Position numbers and translations under genes: made by a program. 64,000 bases of DNA from Tenuifilum sp040752515 (GTDB lineage Bacteria > Bacteroidota > Bacteroidia > Bacteroidales > Tenuifilaceae). Location: contig JBFMGQ010000011.1 in assembly GCA_040752515.1 (NCBI GenBank), forward strand, positions 1 to 64,000, read 5' to 3'. Numbering within the stretch: position 1 is the first letter of the stretch; every line of letters starts with the position of its first letter. A model generated the notes under the pieces. That model saw only the letters and a list, made by a program, of their open reading frames with translations, was not told where the DNA came from and did no database searches. Below, piece after piece: positions 52,738 to 63,300 of the stretch.

Positions 52738-54555
52738 CTAAAGTTTAATAAAGTTCCCAACCAATGTGTTTGTTTGGGAGGTGATTTTTATGCCATAAAA
52801 CCCCTTTGGAAGGTCAGCAATTGGAATTTCACTTTCAGTATTTTCTATAATTTCCTTTACAAGCGCACCTGCAATATTTACTATTTGAACTTTTACACTA
52901 CCCTTTATTGGGTTTGAGTTTATTTTGATATAGGTTGATGCTGGATTTGGGTAGATGACCAATTTGCCAAATTGCTTATTGTTGGGCGAAAAAATGGAAA
53001 GCAGGGTATTGCTCAGTACGATATTCGAAATCCATAACGAGTCGCTTGCCACTTTGCCATAAATACCAAAGTTCACGTAAAAACGTACACCTGCAATTTG
53101 ATGGAAGTTCAGCTGTTTCCCATATTCGGGAGTATTGGAACCCCAATTATTGTTGAAATCGAAAGAGTAAAAATGAAAAACGCCATTTGGTTCAACCGGG
53201 TAAAAGCGGAAAACAGGAGCAACATCGCCTAGTCGGCCATCGGTGTCGAATAGGTCGGCACGCATAACCACCGATTTGCTTTTGTTGTAGGTCATCATCT
53301 CAACATTAAGAACCGTAAGGTTACTCATGTCCACCGGATTTGGAAAGGTGTAGGTGAAATAAGGGAAATCCTCAGGCTTACTGATACTATAGTTAACCTT
53401 CAAAAGGGTATCGATGGTTGATAAAGTAATGGTGTTGGGGCTGGTGTTTAAGCCAGCCCAACCCATTAGTCCATTTTCTTTGACGTTTAGCACGCTATAC
53501 TTTTCGCCGGTTGGAACAATCGTGGTTTTAACCGTTCGAGTATAGGTGCCACCAGCTTGAGGATGAGTAATTTCAACCGTTACATTTCCGGGTGTATTAC
53601 CCCAGTTAACAATAATGGAGTTGGTTCCTTGGCCACTAACAATGGTAGCATCGGTTGGAACACTCCAATTAAATGTTGCATCGGCAACATTTTGGATGCT
53701 AAAAGCAACGCCTGTTTGGTTGGGCGAAACGTATTCAGGGCCCGAAACTTTCAAAGCCGATGCCTCAATGTATTGGTAAACACGAACATAGTCCACATAC
53801 ATTTTCTGTGGCCAGATATTTGGATCAACTCCTTGCACTCCACCCCAATTGCCGCCCACAGCGATGTTAAGAATCAGGTGAAACACCTGGTCGAATGGCC
53901 AGGTCTTGTAATCCTTATGCTCATTGACAAAGGTGAAGTATTTATTGTTATCTACATAGATATCAATTTTTTCGGGTGTCCATTCAAGCGCGTATAGGTG
54001 AAAAGCGGTTTCGGCATCGGGTACAGAGTATGTAGCGGTTTTTTGAGTGCCCAGTACATGGTTATAGGCTTCCGTATGAATGCTTCCGTGCACTACACCC
54101 GGATCGTAACCAACATACTCCATAATATCGATTTCACCACTTTTGGGCCAGTTGCCATAAACCCAGTTAGTGGGTAGCATCCAGATGGCAGGCCAGGTAC
54201 CCCTGCCCGATGGTAGTTTTGCGTAAGCCTCAAACCTGCCATAAAGCCAGTCGCCTTTCTGGCGGGTAACCAAACGGGCTGAGGTGTACTCCATGCCCTC
54301 ATATTGTTCCTTGCGGGCCTCGATGATTAGATTTCCATTCTCAACACGGGCATTTTCGGAACGGGCGTTGGTGTAGTACTGCAACTCATTGTTACCCCAG
54401 CCGCCTCCTCCTACATCGTAACCCCATTTATCGCTTGCTGGCAGGCCGGTGTAGTTAAACTCATCGTTCCATACCATTACCTTAACCTGTGCAAGGTTTG
54501 CAAACGGGGCTGCGAGTAGCAGAACTGTGATTAAAATAATATGCTTTTTACTCAT
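52738..54555 (-). CDS. Glycoside hydrolase family 16 (laminarinase-type), T9SS-secreted
   Basis: A 605-residue secreted endo-beta-glucanase. The signal peptide (LLLAAPFANLAQ) is followed by a GH16 domain (about residues 25-255) with the catalytic motif ExDxxE (Glu141, Asp143, Glu146), then a PKD-like domain (about 265-340) and a beta-sandwich. A type A T9SS sorting domain closes the protein (begins LVIYPNPASTYIKINS). It likely cuts beta-1,3 or mixed-linkage glucan outside the cell. The ATG at 54555 starts the signal peptide; a start at 54600 lies in a stem-forming repeat. Confidence 0.92.
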   Translation of the reverse strand: MSKKHIILITVLLLAAPFANLAQVKVMVWNDEFNYTGLPASDKWGYDVGGGGWGNNELQYYTNARSENARVENGNLIIEARKEQYEGMEYTSARLVTRQKGDWLYGRFEAYAKLPSGRGTWPAIWMLPTNWVYGNWPKSGEIDIMEYVGYDPGVVHGSIHTEAYNHVLGTQKTATYSVPDAETAFHLYALEWTPEKIDIYVDNNKYFTFVNEHKDYKTWPFDQVFHLILNIAVGGNWGGVQGVDPNIWPQKMYVDYVRVYQYIEASALKVSGPEYVSPNQTGVAFSIQNVADATFNWSVPTDATIVSGQGTNSIIVNWGNTPGNVTVEITHPQAGGTYTRTVKTTIVPTGEKYSVLNVKENGLMGWAGLNTSPNTITLSTIDTLLKVNYSISKPEDFPYFTYTFPNPVDMSNLTVLNVEMMTYNKSKSVVMRADLFDTDGRLGDVAPVFRFYPVEPNGVFHFYSFDFNNNWGSNTPEYGKQLNFHQIAGVRFYVNFGIYGKVASDSLWISNIVLSNTLLSIFSPNNKQFGKLVIYPNPASTYIKINSNPIKGSVKVQIVNIAGALVKEIIENTESEIPIADLPKGFYGIKITSQTNTLVGNFIKL

Positions 54556-54575
54556 TCTTTTCCTTTTTTTATTTA

Positions 54576-54666
54576 AAAAAGGCTTCCGGGAATTGTCCAT
54601 TTCACCTAACCATAATATTTATACGTAAAAAAAATCTTTTTGGACAATTTTTCCGAAAGCCTTTTT
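54576..54666 (-). terminator. Long inverted repeat between GH3 and GH16 genes
   Basis: AAAAAGGCTT...CGG...AATTGTCC at 54576-54599 pairs with 54641-54666, leaving a loop of about 41 bases that is rich in A and T. On the minus strand it ends in TTTTTT just before the GH16 gene. It could end GH3 transcription or act as a conditional element for GH16. Confidence 0.6.
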
Positions 54667-54673
54667 CAAAAAG

Positions 54674-56917
54674 CTAATTCAACCTAAAACTTAGTTCTTG
54701 CAAGTCGCGGCTGTTGCCACCTACAAACACTTTGAATTCGCCAGGTTCAGGCTTAAATTCCATAGTGCGTGTATAAAAAGCCAGGTCGCTTGCAGTGAGT
54801 TTAAACTCAACCCTAACGGTTTCGCCTTTTTTAATGAAAACTTTTTCAAAACCTTTCAATTCCTTAACGGGACGGGTAACAGATCCTACAAGGTCGCGGA
54901 TGTATAGTTGTACAACCTCCTCGCCATCGTAGTTACCGGTATTTGTTACGTCAACCCATACCTTAAGGGTATCGTTCATGCCAATTTCATTGGCGCTGAT
55001 GCCAAAGTTGCTGTAATCGAAGGTTGTATAGCTAAGGCCATAGCCGAATGGGTAAAGTGGTGTATTTGGGCTGTCGATGTATTTTGATGTGTAACGCTCA
55101 GTATCAACCCTTGGCCTTCCGGTATTTTTATGGTAGTAGAATAAAGGAATTTGTCCAACATTGCGGGGGAAGGTCATGGGCAGTTTGCCCGAAGGGTTGT
55201 AATCGCCAAAGAGCACATCGGCAACAGCAGGGCCTCCCATTGTTCCAGGTAACCATGCTTCGAGTATGGCAGGAACGGTGCTGTCCATCCACTCAATGGT
55301 TAACGGACGTCCATTCATAAGAACCACAACCATGGGTTTTTTGAGTTCGGTTAGCGCCAAAACCAGCTCTTTTTGCACCCCAGGTAAATCGAGAAATGCC
55401 CTGCTAAGCGCTTCACCTGACATCATGGCGGCTTCACCCACCACCACTACAACTGCATCGGCTTTGCGGGCTGTGGCTATTGCTTCGGCAAATCCTGCTT
55501 TTGAATCGCCGGTTATATCGCAACCCTTTGCATGCAAGACCTTTGCGTTGGGTAGTTTTTCACGAATCCCTGTAAGTACCGAGATGGCGTCTTTTCCCTC
55601 ACCGCGAGCCGACCATGTCCCGATGATATCGTCGGTATTATCGGCCAGAGGGCCAACTACAGCAACCGATTTAATTTCCTTGCTTAGCGGAAGTACCCCA
55701 TTGTTCTTAAGGAGCACCATTGATTTACGGGCAACTTCACGGGCAATCTCAAGATGGCGTGGGTTGAGAATCAGTTCCTTTTCACGGATAGTGTCGCAGT
55801 AACGGTAGGGATCGTCAAAAAGACCAAGCATGAATTTAATGCGAAGAATACGCCTAACAGCATCATCAATTTGCTTTTCGGTAATCTTGCCGTCGGCCAG
55901 CAACTTTTTAAGTTGTGGTAGGTAAATGTGCCCCTCCATATCCATGTCGATACCGGCATTCATGGCCAAATCAGCAGCATGGTAATCATTTTCGGCAAAG
56001 CCATGAACCAGCATTTCGCGAATTGAGCCCCAATCCGAAACAATAAAACCGTTAAATTGCCATTGGTCCTTAAGAATCCCTTTAACCATTTCCTGGTTAC
56101 CGGTTACCGGTATACCGTTTAGCTCGTTGAACGACGACATAAAAGTGCCAACACCGGCATCAACAGCAGCCTTGAATGGGGGTAGGTAAACCTCGCGAAG
56201 AGTTCTCTCCGAGATGTCCACCGTATTGTAGTCGCGGCCACCCATTGCTGCACCATAGGCAACAAAGTGCTTGGCACAGGCAACAATGGTACTAGATTCA
56301 GCTAGCGATGTTCCCTGAAATCCCTTAACACGAGCTTTTGCTACCTGTGAACCGTAGTAGGGATCCTCGCCAGCACCTTCCATTACCCTTCCCCAGCGAG
56401 GGTCACGGGCAATGTCAACCATTGGGGCAAAAGTCCAGTGCTGTCCTGCTGCAGAAGCCTCGATGGCTGCAATACGTGCCGACTTTTCAATGGCATCCAT
56501 ATCCCAGCAGGCTGCTTCGCCAAGGGGGATAGGGAAAATGGTTTTGTAGCCATGAATTACATCATAGCCGAAAATTAGGGGTATGCCTAATCGGCTTTCT
56601 TCAACCGCTATTTTCTGAACCTTGTAGGTATAAGCTGCGCCATTCACGTTGAGCATGCTACCCACTTCTCCCTTTCTGATTGCATCCTGGTACTGCGTGG
56701 CAAACGTAATGGGTCCGGTAGTTTCACCATCGCCGGTTAACTGGTTCAACTGGCCTATCTTTTCGTCAATTGTCATTAGCTTAAGAACGGAATCAACCTT
56801 GTGTTCTATTACCGGATCGATGCAAAGCTTACCACCCGAATGGTCCAATGCAGTCCTATTCCCACTACACGACCACGAGGCCAACGCTAAAGCTACTACT
56901 ATTAATTTCAATCTCAT
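54674..56917 (-). CDS. bglX: Glycoside hydrolase family 3 beta-glucosidase, lipoprotein
   Basis: A 747-residue beta-glucosidase with a lipoprotein signal (ALASWSC, Cys17). The (beta/alpha)8 domain contains the KHF motif (216-218) and the nucleophile Asp295 (FIVSDWGSI). The alpha/beta sandwich (about residues 400-600) and the fibronectin III-like domain (about 660-745) follow. It removes glucose from oligosaccharide ends, here presumably at the outer membrane or periplasm. It lies between the surface lipoprotein and GH16 genes, with hairpins on both sides. Confidence 0.94.
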   Translation of the reverse strand: MRLKLIVVALALASWSCSGNRTALDHSGGKLCIDPVIEHKVDSVLKLMTIDEKIGQLNQLTGDGETTGPITFATQYQDAIRKGEVGSMLNVNGAAYTYKVQKIAVEESRLGIPLIFGYDVIHGYKTIFPIPLGEAACWDMDAIEKSARIAAIEASAAGQHWTFAPMVDIARDPRWGRVMEGAGEDPYYGSQVAKARVKGFQGTSLAESSTIVACAKHFVAYGAAMGGRDYNTVDISERTLREVYLPPFKAAVDAGVGTFMSSFNELNGIPVTGNQEMVKGILKDQWQFNGFIVSDWGSIREMLVHGFAENDYHAADLAMNAGIDMDMEGHIYLPQLKKLLADGKITEKQIDDAVRRILRIKFMLGLFDDPYRYCDTIREKELILNPRHLEIAREVARKSMVLLKNNGVLPLSKEIKSVAVVGPLADNTDDIIGTWSARGEGKDAISVLTGIREKLPNAKVLHAKGCDITGDSKAGFAEAIATARKADAVVVVVGEAAMMSGEALSRAFLDLPGVQKELVLALTELKKPMVVVLMNGRPLTIEWMDSTVPAILEAWLPGTMGGPAVADVLFGDYNPSGKLPMTFPRNVGQIPLFYYHKNTGRPRVDTERYTSKYIDSPNTPLYPFGYGLSYTTFDYSNFGISANEIGMNDTLKVWVDVTNTGNYDGEEVVQLYIRDLVGSVTRPVKELKGFEKVFIKKGETVRVEFKLTASDLAFYTRTMEFKPEPGEFKVFVGGNSRDLQELSFRLN

Positions 56918-56940
56918 TATTACGCGTTTTTCGGGTTAAA

Positions 56941-56968
56941 ACAGGGTAACCGATTAGGGTTACCCTGT
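56941..56968 (-). terminator. Hairpin between the surface lipoprotein and GH3 genes
   Basis: ACAGGGTAACC pairs with GGTTACCCTGT around a 6-base loop; on the minus strand TTTTAA follows. It may reduce transcription into GH3. Confidence 0.7.
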
Positions 56969-56980
56969 ACATGTAATTGT

Positions 56981-58741
56981 TTACTTAAGCCCTTCAACAT
57001 GCGGGCCAGCCAGATCGTCGAGATGTACCGAGAAGGTACCACCATTATTGCCAGGATTGATCATGATGCGAACCACGTTGTAGAAGTCCTTGTTAAATCT
57101 TGGGTCAGTAGTTACATCACTTGTGTATATATCACCAGTCCAATCCCAACCTGCGCCAACTCCGGCGAAGTTAAACTCGGCAATTTCCCACTTATTGTCA
57201 TTTTGAATGGTGTAAATCAAATCGGCAGTTCCAGTTTGCCATGCATTTCCACCACGGTCGGTATTTTCGAGTTTTAGAAGTACTTGGTCGCCAGCTTTGC
57301 CATAAACCAAAACCTTGAATACGGTTTGTTTGGTTAGGTCAAAGCGGTAGCCATCGGGTAAGCGGGTGTATGCATTAGCCCACTGTGCGTTGTATTTAGT
57401 AAACAGAGCGCAATGAGCACTGCGGTTCGGATACATGCTGTTGTCCGGGTTGTTGACAATCTGAAGGGTTGCGCCTCCATCGGCTTGGTCAACCTGCATG
57501 GGAACCAGAGTGGTTTCGCCAAAGTCATTGTACATCACCATGGCATCCAGTAAATACTCCTGGTATGAGGGGTGGTTGGCCAATACATTTACAGTGTACT
57601 CCTTGGCAAAGTCTTGGTCATTGGCAACAACGGTAACCTTGGTTTTGTAGTTGCCCTTTCGCATGTATGTATGCAGAACAACTTCAGCCCCATTGGTTGT
57701 TTCATAGTTAGTGCCATCGCCAAAATCGTATGTGATTTTTGAGATGGAAAACGAAGAAGGTACTTGTAAATCTTCAAGTGTAAAGGAGTACTCGTTGGGG
57801 TTTGCAGTGGTTGCCACTACTAAGTTGTAGGTAACAGTTGGACGAACATATCCTTTAGGGATTAACTTATGGTAGCGAGCAGCTCCACCTACAGTCCGAA
57901 GGTGGAAGAAGTTTCCGTTCCAGTCAAGTACTTCGTATTTACGGGGATTACCATCGTCGTAGGAAATATTACCGGATTGACTTGAGATCTGAATGTAGTA
58001 TTTCCCGTTTTCTTGACTGATTGACCAGGTAAGTTCACCACGGGCGGCATCGTTAGTATTCATGTCGATATCGTAGGCATCGTTCCATATTGCCGATGTG
58101 TAGTACCCCCCTGCAAGACCATCCTCGTCGGCATTGCCGTCGTGGTTCACATGGGTTTTACCGTGAGTATCGATTTTGTAGGTAAAACCAACAAGTTTAA
58201 AGGTAAATTCATCGTCGTATAGGAAGTGCCCCGATTTTGCCAGAGGAGCAGCAGCCCACCATACGGGTGAATACGAATCGGCCGGACCAACCCCCAGGTG
58301 TGCTTCCGAAAGGCTATCGATAACCCAGGTTTTTCCATTTGTTGCATCAACACCGCCTGTTAAGGCTGTAATGATAGGGCTTTCCAGATACGACCAGTCG
58401 GTTTCGGTTTGAACAAACTCTTTTGTTTTCGATGTGCTACCACCCGAAGCATAAAGGGTAAGTGTGATGTTGTAAGTTTTAGCAAGTGGGTAGTATGCAG
58501 TAACTGAATTGCCAACAGCTTTAATACCATTGCCAAGATCCCAGTTTGCAATCCCCTTTACAGAGGATGTATTGGTAATTACAAAATGGAATGCATCTTC
58601 ACCTGGAGTAACAGTAAAATCCAGTTGATCAGCGGAAGGAGCATTCCCAATGTTTGGTTTATCCAGTTCCATGGGCTCGCAACCAAACCAGGTAAGCCCA
58701 ACAAGAACCAGAGCTGAGAGTATGATGTGTCGTTTATTCAT
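56981..58741 (-). CDS. Surface glycan-binding lipoprotein with PKD domains (SusE/SGBP type)
   Basis: A 586-residue lipoprotein (signal ending TWFGC, Cys21). Two PKD/Ig-like domains are visible (SVKGIANWDLGNGIKAVGNS at about 60 and SISKITYDFGDGTNYET at about 335). A carboxy-terminal region of about 190 residues looks like a carbohydrate-binding module. The position after susD is the standard place for the surface glycan-binding protein of a polysaccharide locus. Binding specificity is inferred as beta-glucan from the neighbouring GH16 and GH3. No catalytic motif is present. Confidence 0.82.
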   Translation of the reverse strand: MNKRHIILSALVLVGLTWFGCEPMELDKPNIGNAPSADQLDFTVTPGEDAFHFVITNTSSVKGIANWDLGNGIKAVGNSVTAYYPLAKTYNITLTLYASGGSTSKTKEFVQTETDWSYLESPIITALTGGVDATNGKTWVIDSLSEAHLGVGPADSYSPVWWAAAPLAKSGHFLYDDEFTFKLVGFTYKIDTHGKTHVNHDGNADEDGLAGGYYTSAIWNDAYDIDMNTNDAARGELTWSISQENGKYYIQISSQSGNISYDDGNPRKYEVLDWNGNFFHLRTVGGAARYHKLIPKGYVRPTVTYNLVVATTANPNEYSFTLEDLQVPSSFSISKITYDFGDGTNYETTNGAEVVLHTYMRKGNYKTKVTVVANDQDFAKEYTVNVLANHPSYQEYLLDAMVMYNDFGETTLVPMQVDQADGGATLQIVNNPDNSMYPNRSAHCALFTKYNAQWANAYTRLPDGYRFDLTKQTVFKVLVYGKAGDQVLLKLENTDRGGNAWQTGTADLIYTIQNDNKWEIAEFNFAGVGAGWDWTGDIYTSDVTTDPRFNKDFYNVVRIMINPGNNGGTFSVHLDDLAGPHVEGLK

Positions 58742-58755
58742 AGTACATTTTGTTT

Positions 58756-60345
58756 TTAGTAACCAGCATTTTGTTTTAGTTTATTTCCCGAAAGGGTTAT
58801 TTCGGTTTGCGGTATTGGCAGCAAGCCTAGTGTTGCTGAATTGAATGTTTCATCAAGTGGACTAGGACCAGCAGCAGCGTTAATCTTTGTTTCAGCATAG
58901 GTTAAACCTCTACGGAGCAAATCCCAGTAACGCAACCCTTCGCCTGCAAATTCAACCCTACGTTCATGATAAATTAGGTCAAGACCTGCTTGATCGTTTG
59001 AAAGCGTAGGAGCAATGTGAGCATCGCCAAAAGCGCGTTTACGAACACGGCTATAGTAATCTTGAGCTTTGCCCAAGTTATTGTCGAGGTAAAGTTCAGC
59101 GCCCATAAGCAGAACATCGGCAAAGCGGATAACGGGACGGTTGTAAGGCCAGTTCAATGGGTCGTTAGTTGAAGGTCTATCGGCTTTACGGGGATAAAAC
59201 TTCTTAAATGCATAGCCGGTGTGCTGGTAGCAATTTTCGGGTTTGTAAACCAATCCTTCGGCTGCAGCATCGAGTATTGATACTGAGTAACGCGGATCGC
59301 CAGGTTCAAACTCATCGGCAAGCGATTTGCTGGCAGGCTGAAAACTCCATCCCGATTCGTAAACTGGGTCTTCAACACCACGGAAACCGCTCATAACTAC
59401 AGTCCAGTTTCCTTCGGTTCCGTTACGCCATCCCCAGTCGCCCCAGTCGGCTTTTTGGGTATGCTGTATCTCAAATATCGATTCAACGTTGTTCTCGTTG
59501 GCTACGCCCCAAAGGTTTGCATAGTCAGCAACTAGACCATGGCCACTGTTTTCAACGATTTCATCAATAATAGTTTCAATATCGGTTTCAGTGAAGGTTT
59601 TATCATCGGCCTTCAGGTCGGTTGTAATGCCTAAAACGCCTTTCCCATATCCTTTATGGAACAGGTAAACCCTTGCCAGTAATGCTCCGGCAGCCCACTT
59701 TGATGCTCTACCCTTTTCTGCGGCAGTAATGGTTGCAGGTAGGTTTTGATATGCATAGTACAAATCGCTGGCAATTTGGTTGTAAACATCAGCTGGGTTT
59801 GCAGCGGCTTGCTGGTATTCCGATGGCGCAAGAGGTTTAAGTATAAGGGGAACATTGCCGTAGAACTGAACCAATTCAAAATAGAAATATGCCCTTAAAA
59901 AACGAGCTTCAGCGGTAAGGCGGGTTTTTAAACCTTCGGTTTTAAAATCAACACCATCTACCTTTGAAAGGAACAGGTTAACCCGGTAAATACCCGAGAA
60001 TCTATCTTTCCATATTCCAAGGGGCTCCTCATCGTTTGTGTAGTTTGAGAACTTACCCATACGAACTAAGCCTGGCCTATCACCGGGACCTGAACCACCG
60101 GCAAAGGCATCGTCCGATAGAATATTACTTACAAGGTCCCATGGGTGATAACCACCACCGCATTGCCACTGCAATACATCGTAGATTGAAACAACTGCTT
60201 CAAATGCGTCTTTCTCGGTTTTATAGAAGTTATCCTCAACCCTGTCGGTAAGAGGTTGCAACTCCAGAAAATCCTTTGTACAGGCAACAATACCAAGCGC
60301 CATGAAAAGGATTATTGATATATTTTTAATTTTTCTCATATTCAT
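58756..60345 (-). CDS. susD: SusD-like outer-membrane glycan-binding lipoprotein
   Basis: A 529-residue SusD/RagB family lipoprotein (signal ending IVAC, Cys22). It has the early segment DFLELQPLTDRVEDNFYKTEKDAF, the tetratricopeptide-like helical region (RFLRAYFYFELVQFYGNVPL), and the family end with ERRVEFAGEGLRYWDLLRRG near residue 470 and LLPIPQTEI. It caps the SusC channel and delivers oligosaccharides. It lies 14 bases after susC and before the surface glycan-binding gene. Confidence 0.96.
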   Translation of the reverse strand: MNMRKIKNISIILFMALGIVACTKDFLELQPLTDRVEDNFYKTEKDAFEAVVSIYDVLQWQCGGGYHPWDLVSNILSDDAFAGGSGPGDRPGLVRMGKFSNYTNDEEPLGIWKDRFSGIYRVNLFLSKVDGVDFKTEGLKTRLTAEARFLRAYFYFELVQFYGNVPLILKPLAPSEYQQAAANPADVYNQIASDLYYAYQNLPATITAAEKGRASKWAAGALLARVYLFHKGYGKGVLGITTDLKADDKTFTETDIETIIDEIVENSGHGLVADYANLWGVANENNVESIFEIQHTQKADWGDWGWRNGTEGNWTVVMSGFRGVEDPVYESGWSFQPASKSLADEFEPGDPRYSVSILDAAAEGLVYKPENCYQHTGYAFKKFYPRKADRPSTNDPLNWPYNRPVIRFADVLLMGAELYLDNNLGKAQDYYSRVRKRAFGDAHIAPTLSNDQAGLDLIYHERRVEFAGEGLRYWDLLRRGLTYAETKINAAAGPSPLDETFNSATLGLLPIPQTEITLSGNKLKQNAGY

Positions 60346-60359
60346 TTAGCTGATTTAGA

Positions 60360-63300
60360 TTAGAAACTCAGGTTTACACCAAATAGGAACGTTCTTGGTT
60401 GTGGGTAAATGTTACGGTCAATACCAACGTCAAGCGACCACTTAGCTCCAATTTCGGGGTCAAATCCTGAATACTTGGTAAAGGTCAACAGGTTAACTGC
60501 CGAAACATAAAGACGCAGTTTCGATATCTTTACCTTTTGACTGAATTTTTCGGGAAGAGTGTATCCAAGAGTTACATTCTTTAGGCGGAAGTATGATCCA
60601 TCTTCAACGTAGAAGTCAGAAACCTTAAAATAGTTTTGGTTAGGGTCGTTGATGGTTACACGTGGGTGAGTATTGCTTGTGCCCTCTCCTGTCCAACGTT
60701 CAAGAACCGAAGCATCCCAATTCGACATGGGGAGGTCGTAACGACGGGTACCCTTGAAGATTTCCTGACCAAATGCACCGTACCAGAACATGTTAAAGTC
60801 GAAGTTCTTGTAGTTTAGACCCAAATTGAGGCCAAGGGTGAAATCGGGGTAAGGATTACCAATTTGTGTGCGGTCCTGATCATCTATCTTACCATCATCA
60901 TTCTTATCAACCCAAATCAAATCGCCAGGCTTGGCATTGGGCTGAATAACAGTACCATCGCTCGATTTGTAATCCAGAATTTGTTGTTCATTTTGGAAAA
61001 CGCCTGCAGTCTTATATCCCCAGAAATAGGCTATTGGGTAACCTACTTCCATCATACAGATGTTATACATACCAACTGCAAGGCCTGCACCATAGATTTT
61101 TCCTTCGCTGTTGTTGATTGAGGTAACCTCGTTCTTGTTGTATGCACCTGAAATGTTAGCGTTAATACCTAATTCGTTAATAAGGGCCTTATAACCAAGT
61201 TCCAGCTCTATACCCTTATTGCTAACTGAACCACCGTTTACGGTAGGTGCTGCGTTACCAATGTAACCAGGTATTGGGGCTACAACTAATAGGTCTTTGG
61301 TTTTCTTATTGTAAAGATCGAGGGTTACACTTAGCTTATCGGATAGGAATCGGGCATCAACACCTAAGTTTGTTTGTTCAGAGGTTTCCCACTTAAGGTC
61401 GGGGTTCGAAATACCAACAGGGTTAGATCCCAGGGTAATTATTTCGTCGGTTCCAAAGGTGTACTTACTACCCGAACCTATTAGAGAGGTGTACCTGAAA
61501 GCACCAATAGCTTCATTACCATTGCGGCCCCAGCCAAATCGCAACTTTAAGAACGAAAGAGGGGTAAAGCCTTGTAGGAATTCTTCCATGGACATTAACC
61601 ATCCGGCGGAGAAAGCAGGGAAGTAACCAAATCGGTTATTGGAACCAAAGTTCGAAGAACCATCGGCTCTTAAAACACCTTCGAATATATATTTCCCTGC
61701 AAAATCGTAGTTAACACGGCCAAAGTATGAAAGTAAAGCATGTTCATCGGCTCCTCCCCATGAACGGTAACTATCCTCGTCGGTACCATTGCTTATCCAG
61801 GCATGCTCAAAATCGTTAAATATCAAATCGTTTTTCTTACCACCAATGTATTCATGGAAGTACTTATTAGCGGTCATACCCACCATGGCAGCAAAGTTAT
61901 GTTCGCCAAACGATTTGGAATAGGTAAGGGTATTTTCACTCTGCCAGGTAAACCATTTGTTAACAGTTCCCGATGCCTCCGAAGTGGTAGCTTTTACAAT
62001 ATCGCTAAGGAAGTAAACAGGAACAAATGAGCGGCTAGAACCATGGGCGTAATCAACGCTGAAGCTGGTTTTTGCCTTTAACCCTTTAATAATTTCAAGT
62101 TCGCCCCAAACGTTTCCTACCAATTTATTTTCGGAATAGTTGGAGTTGAGAACGCTAAGGTATGCAACCGGGTTTACTACTTCCTGGGTGGCATAGTTTG
62201 AGATACCCCAAGTGCCATCAGGATTCTTAACAGGTGTGATTGGGTCCATATTAACTGCTTTGGCAAGAGGACCACCAAATTCGGCATTGGGGTCAATCCC
62301 TCGGGTTAGCTTATTGGTATAAGCCAAATTGTTACCCATGCTAAACTTCCCAAACTTGTGGGTTGCGTTTAGGCGGTAGGTGTAACGCTCGTAGTTCGAT
62401 TTACCCTTGGCTACAATACCATCCTGATAAGTATATGAGAGTGATGAGAGGAACGTAGAGTTTTCGTTACCTCCGCTAACCGAGAACTGGTGATTGTAGG
62501 TAGGAGCATTCTTGTAGAAAATTTCGTCTTGCCAGTCGGTTCCATTGCCAACAGCCTGAACAACTGCATTAACATCGGGGAACGGAATGGGACGATTGTC
62601 ATTAGCGTAGCTTTCGTTCATGATAATGGCATATTCCTTGGCATTCAAGAGCGATACCTTGCGCCATGCATTCTGATATCCCATGGAGTAGTCGTAGTTA
62701 ACCAAGAACTTGCCTTTTTGGCCTTGCTTGGTGGTGATGAGAACAACACCGTTAGCACCACGTGCACCATAAATTGCCGATGCCGAAGCGTCCTTTAAAA
62801 TTTCAACCGATTGGATATCGTTGGGGTTTAGGTAATCGATACCGCCAACAGGCATACCATCTACAATGTATAAGGGGTCGGATGTGCCGTTGGTTCCAAT
62901 ACCACGGATACGAACTGTAAAGCCTTCGCCAGGTTGCCCTGAGTTGGCAATTACCTGAACGCCGGCGGTTCTACCCTGAAGAGCTTGTTCTACACGAGTC
63001 GGCGCTGCTTTTTCGATATCATCGCTCGATACCTTTGATACCGACGATGATACTAAACTCTTCTTTTGCACGCCATAACCAACCACCACGAGTTCTTCGA
63101 TCATCATGGATGATTCCTTCATTACAACGTTAATAAGAGTTCTCCCACCAACGGGAACGTCTTGGGTTTCCATACCCACAAACGAGAACTCTAACGTTTG
63201 ATTCGGGAGCACACTGATAGTGTACTTCCCATTAGCATCTGTAACAACACCCCTTGAAGGGTTTTCCTTTACCACGATGGTTACCCCAGGTAGGGTCGTT

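Noticed and set aside
54556..54600. Longer amino terminus of GH16 starting at 54600
   Set aside because: The extension lies in a hairpin arm and would bury the signal peptide behind a charged 15-residue stretch.
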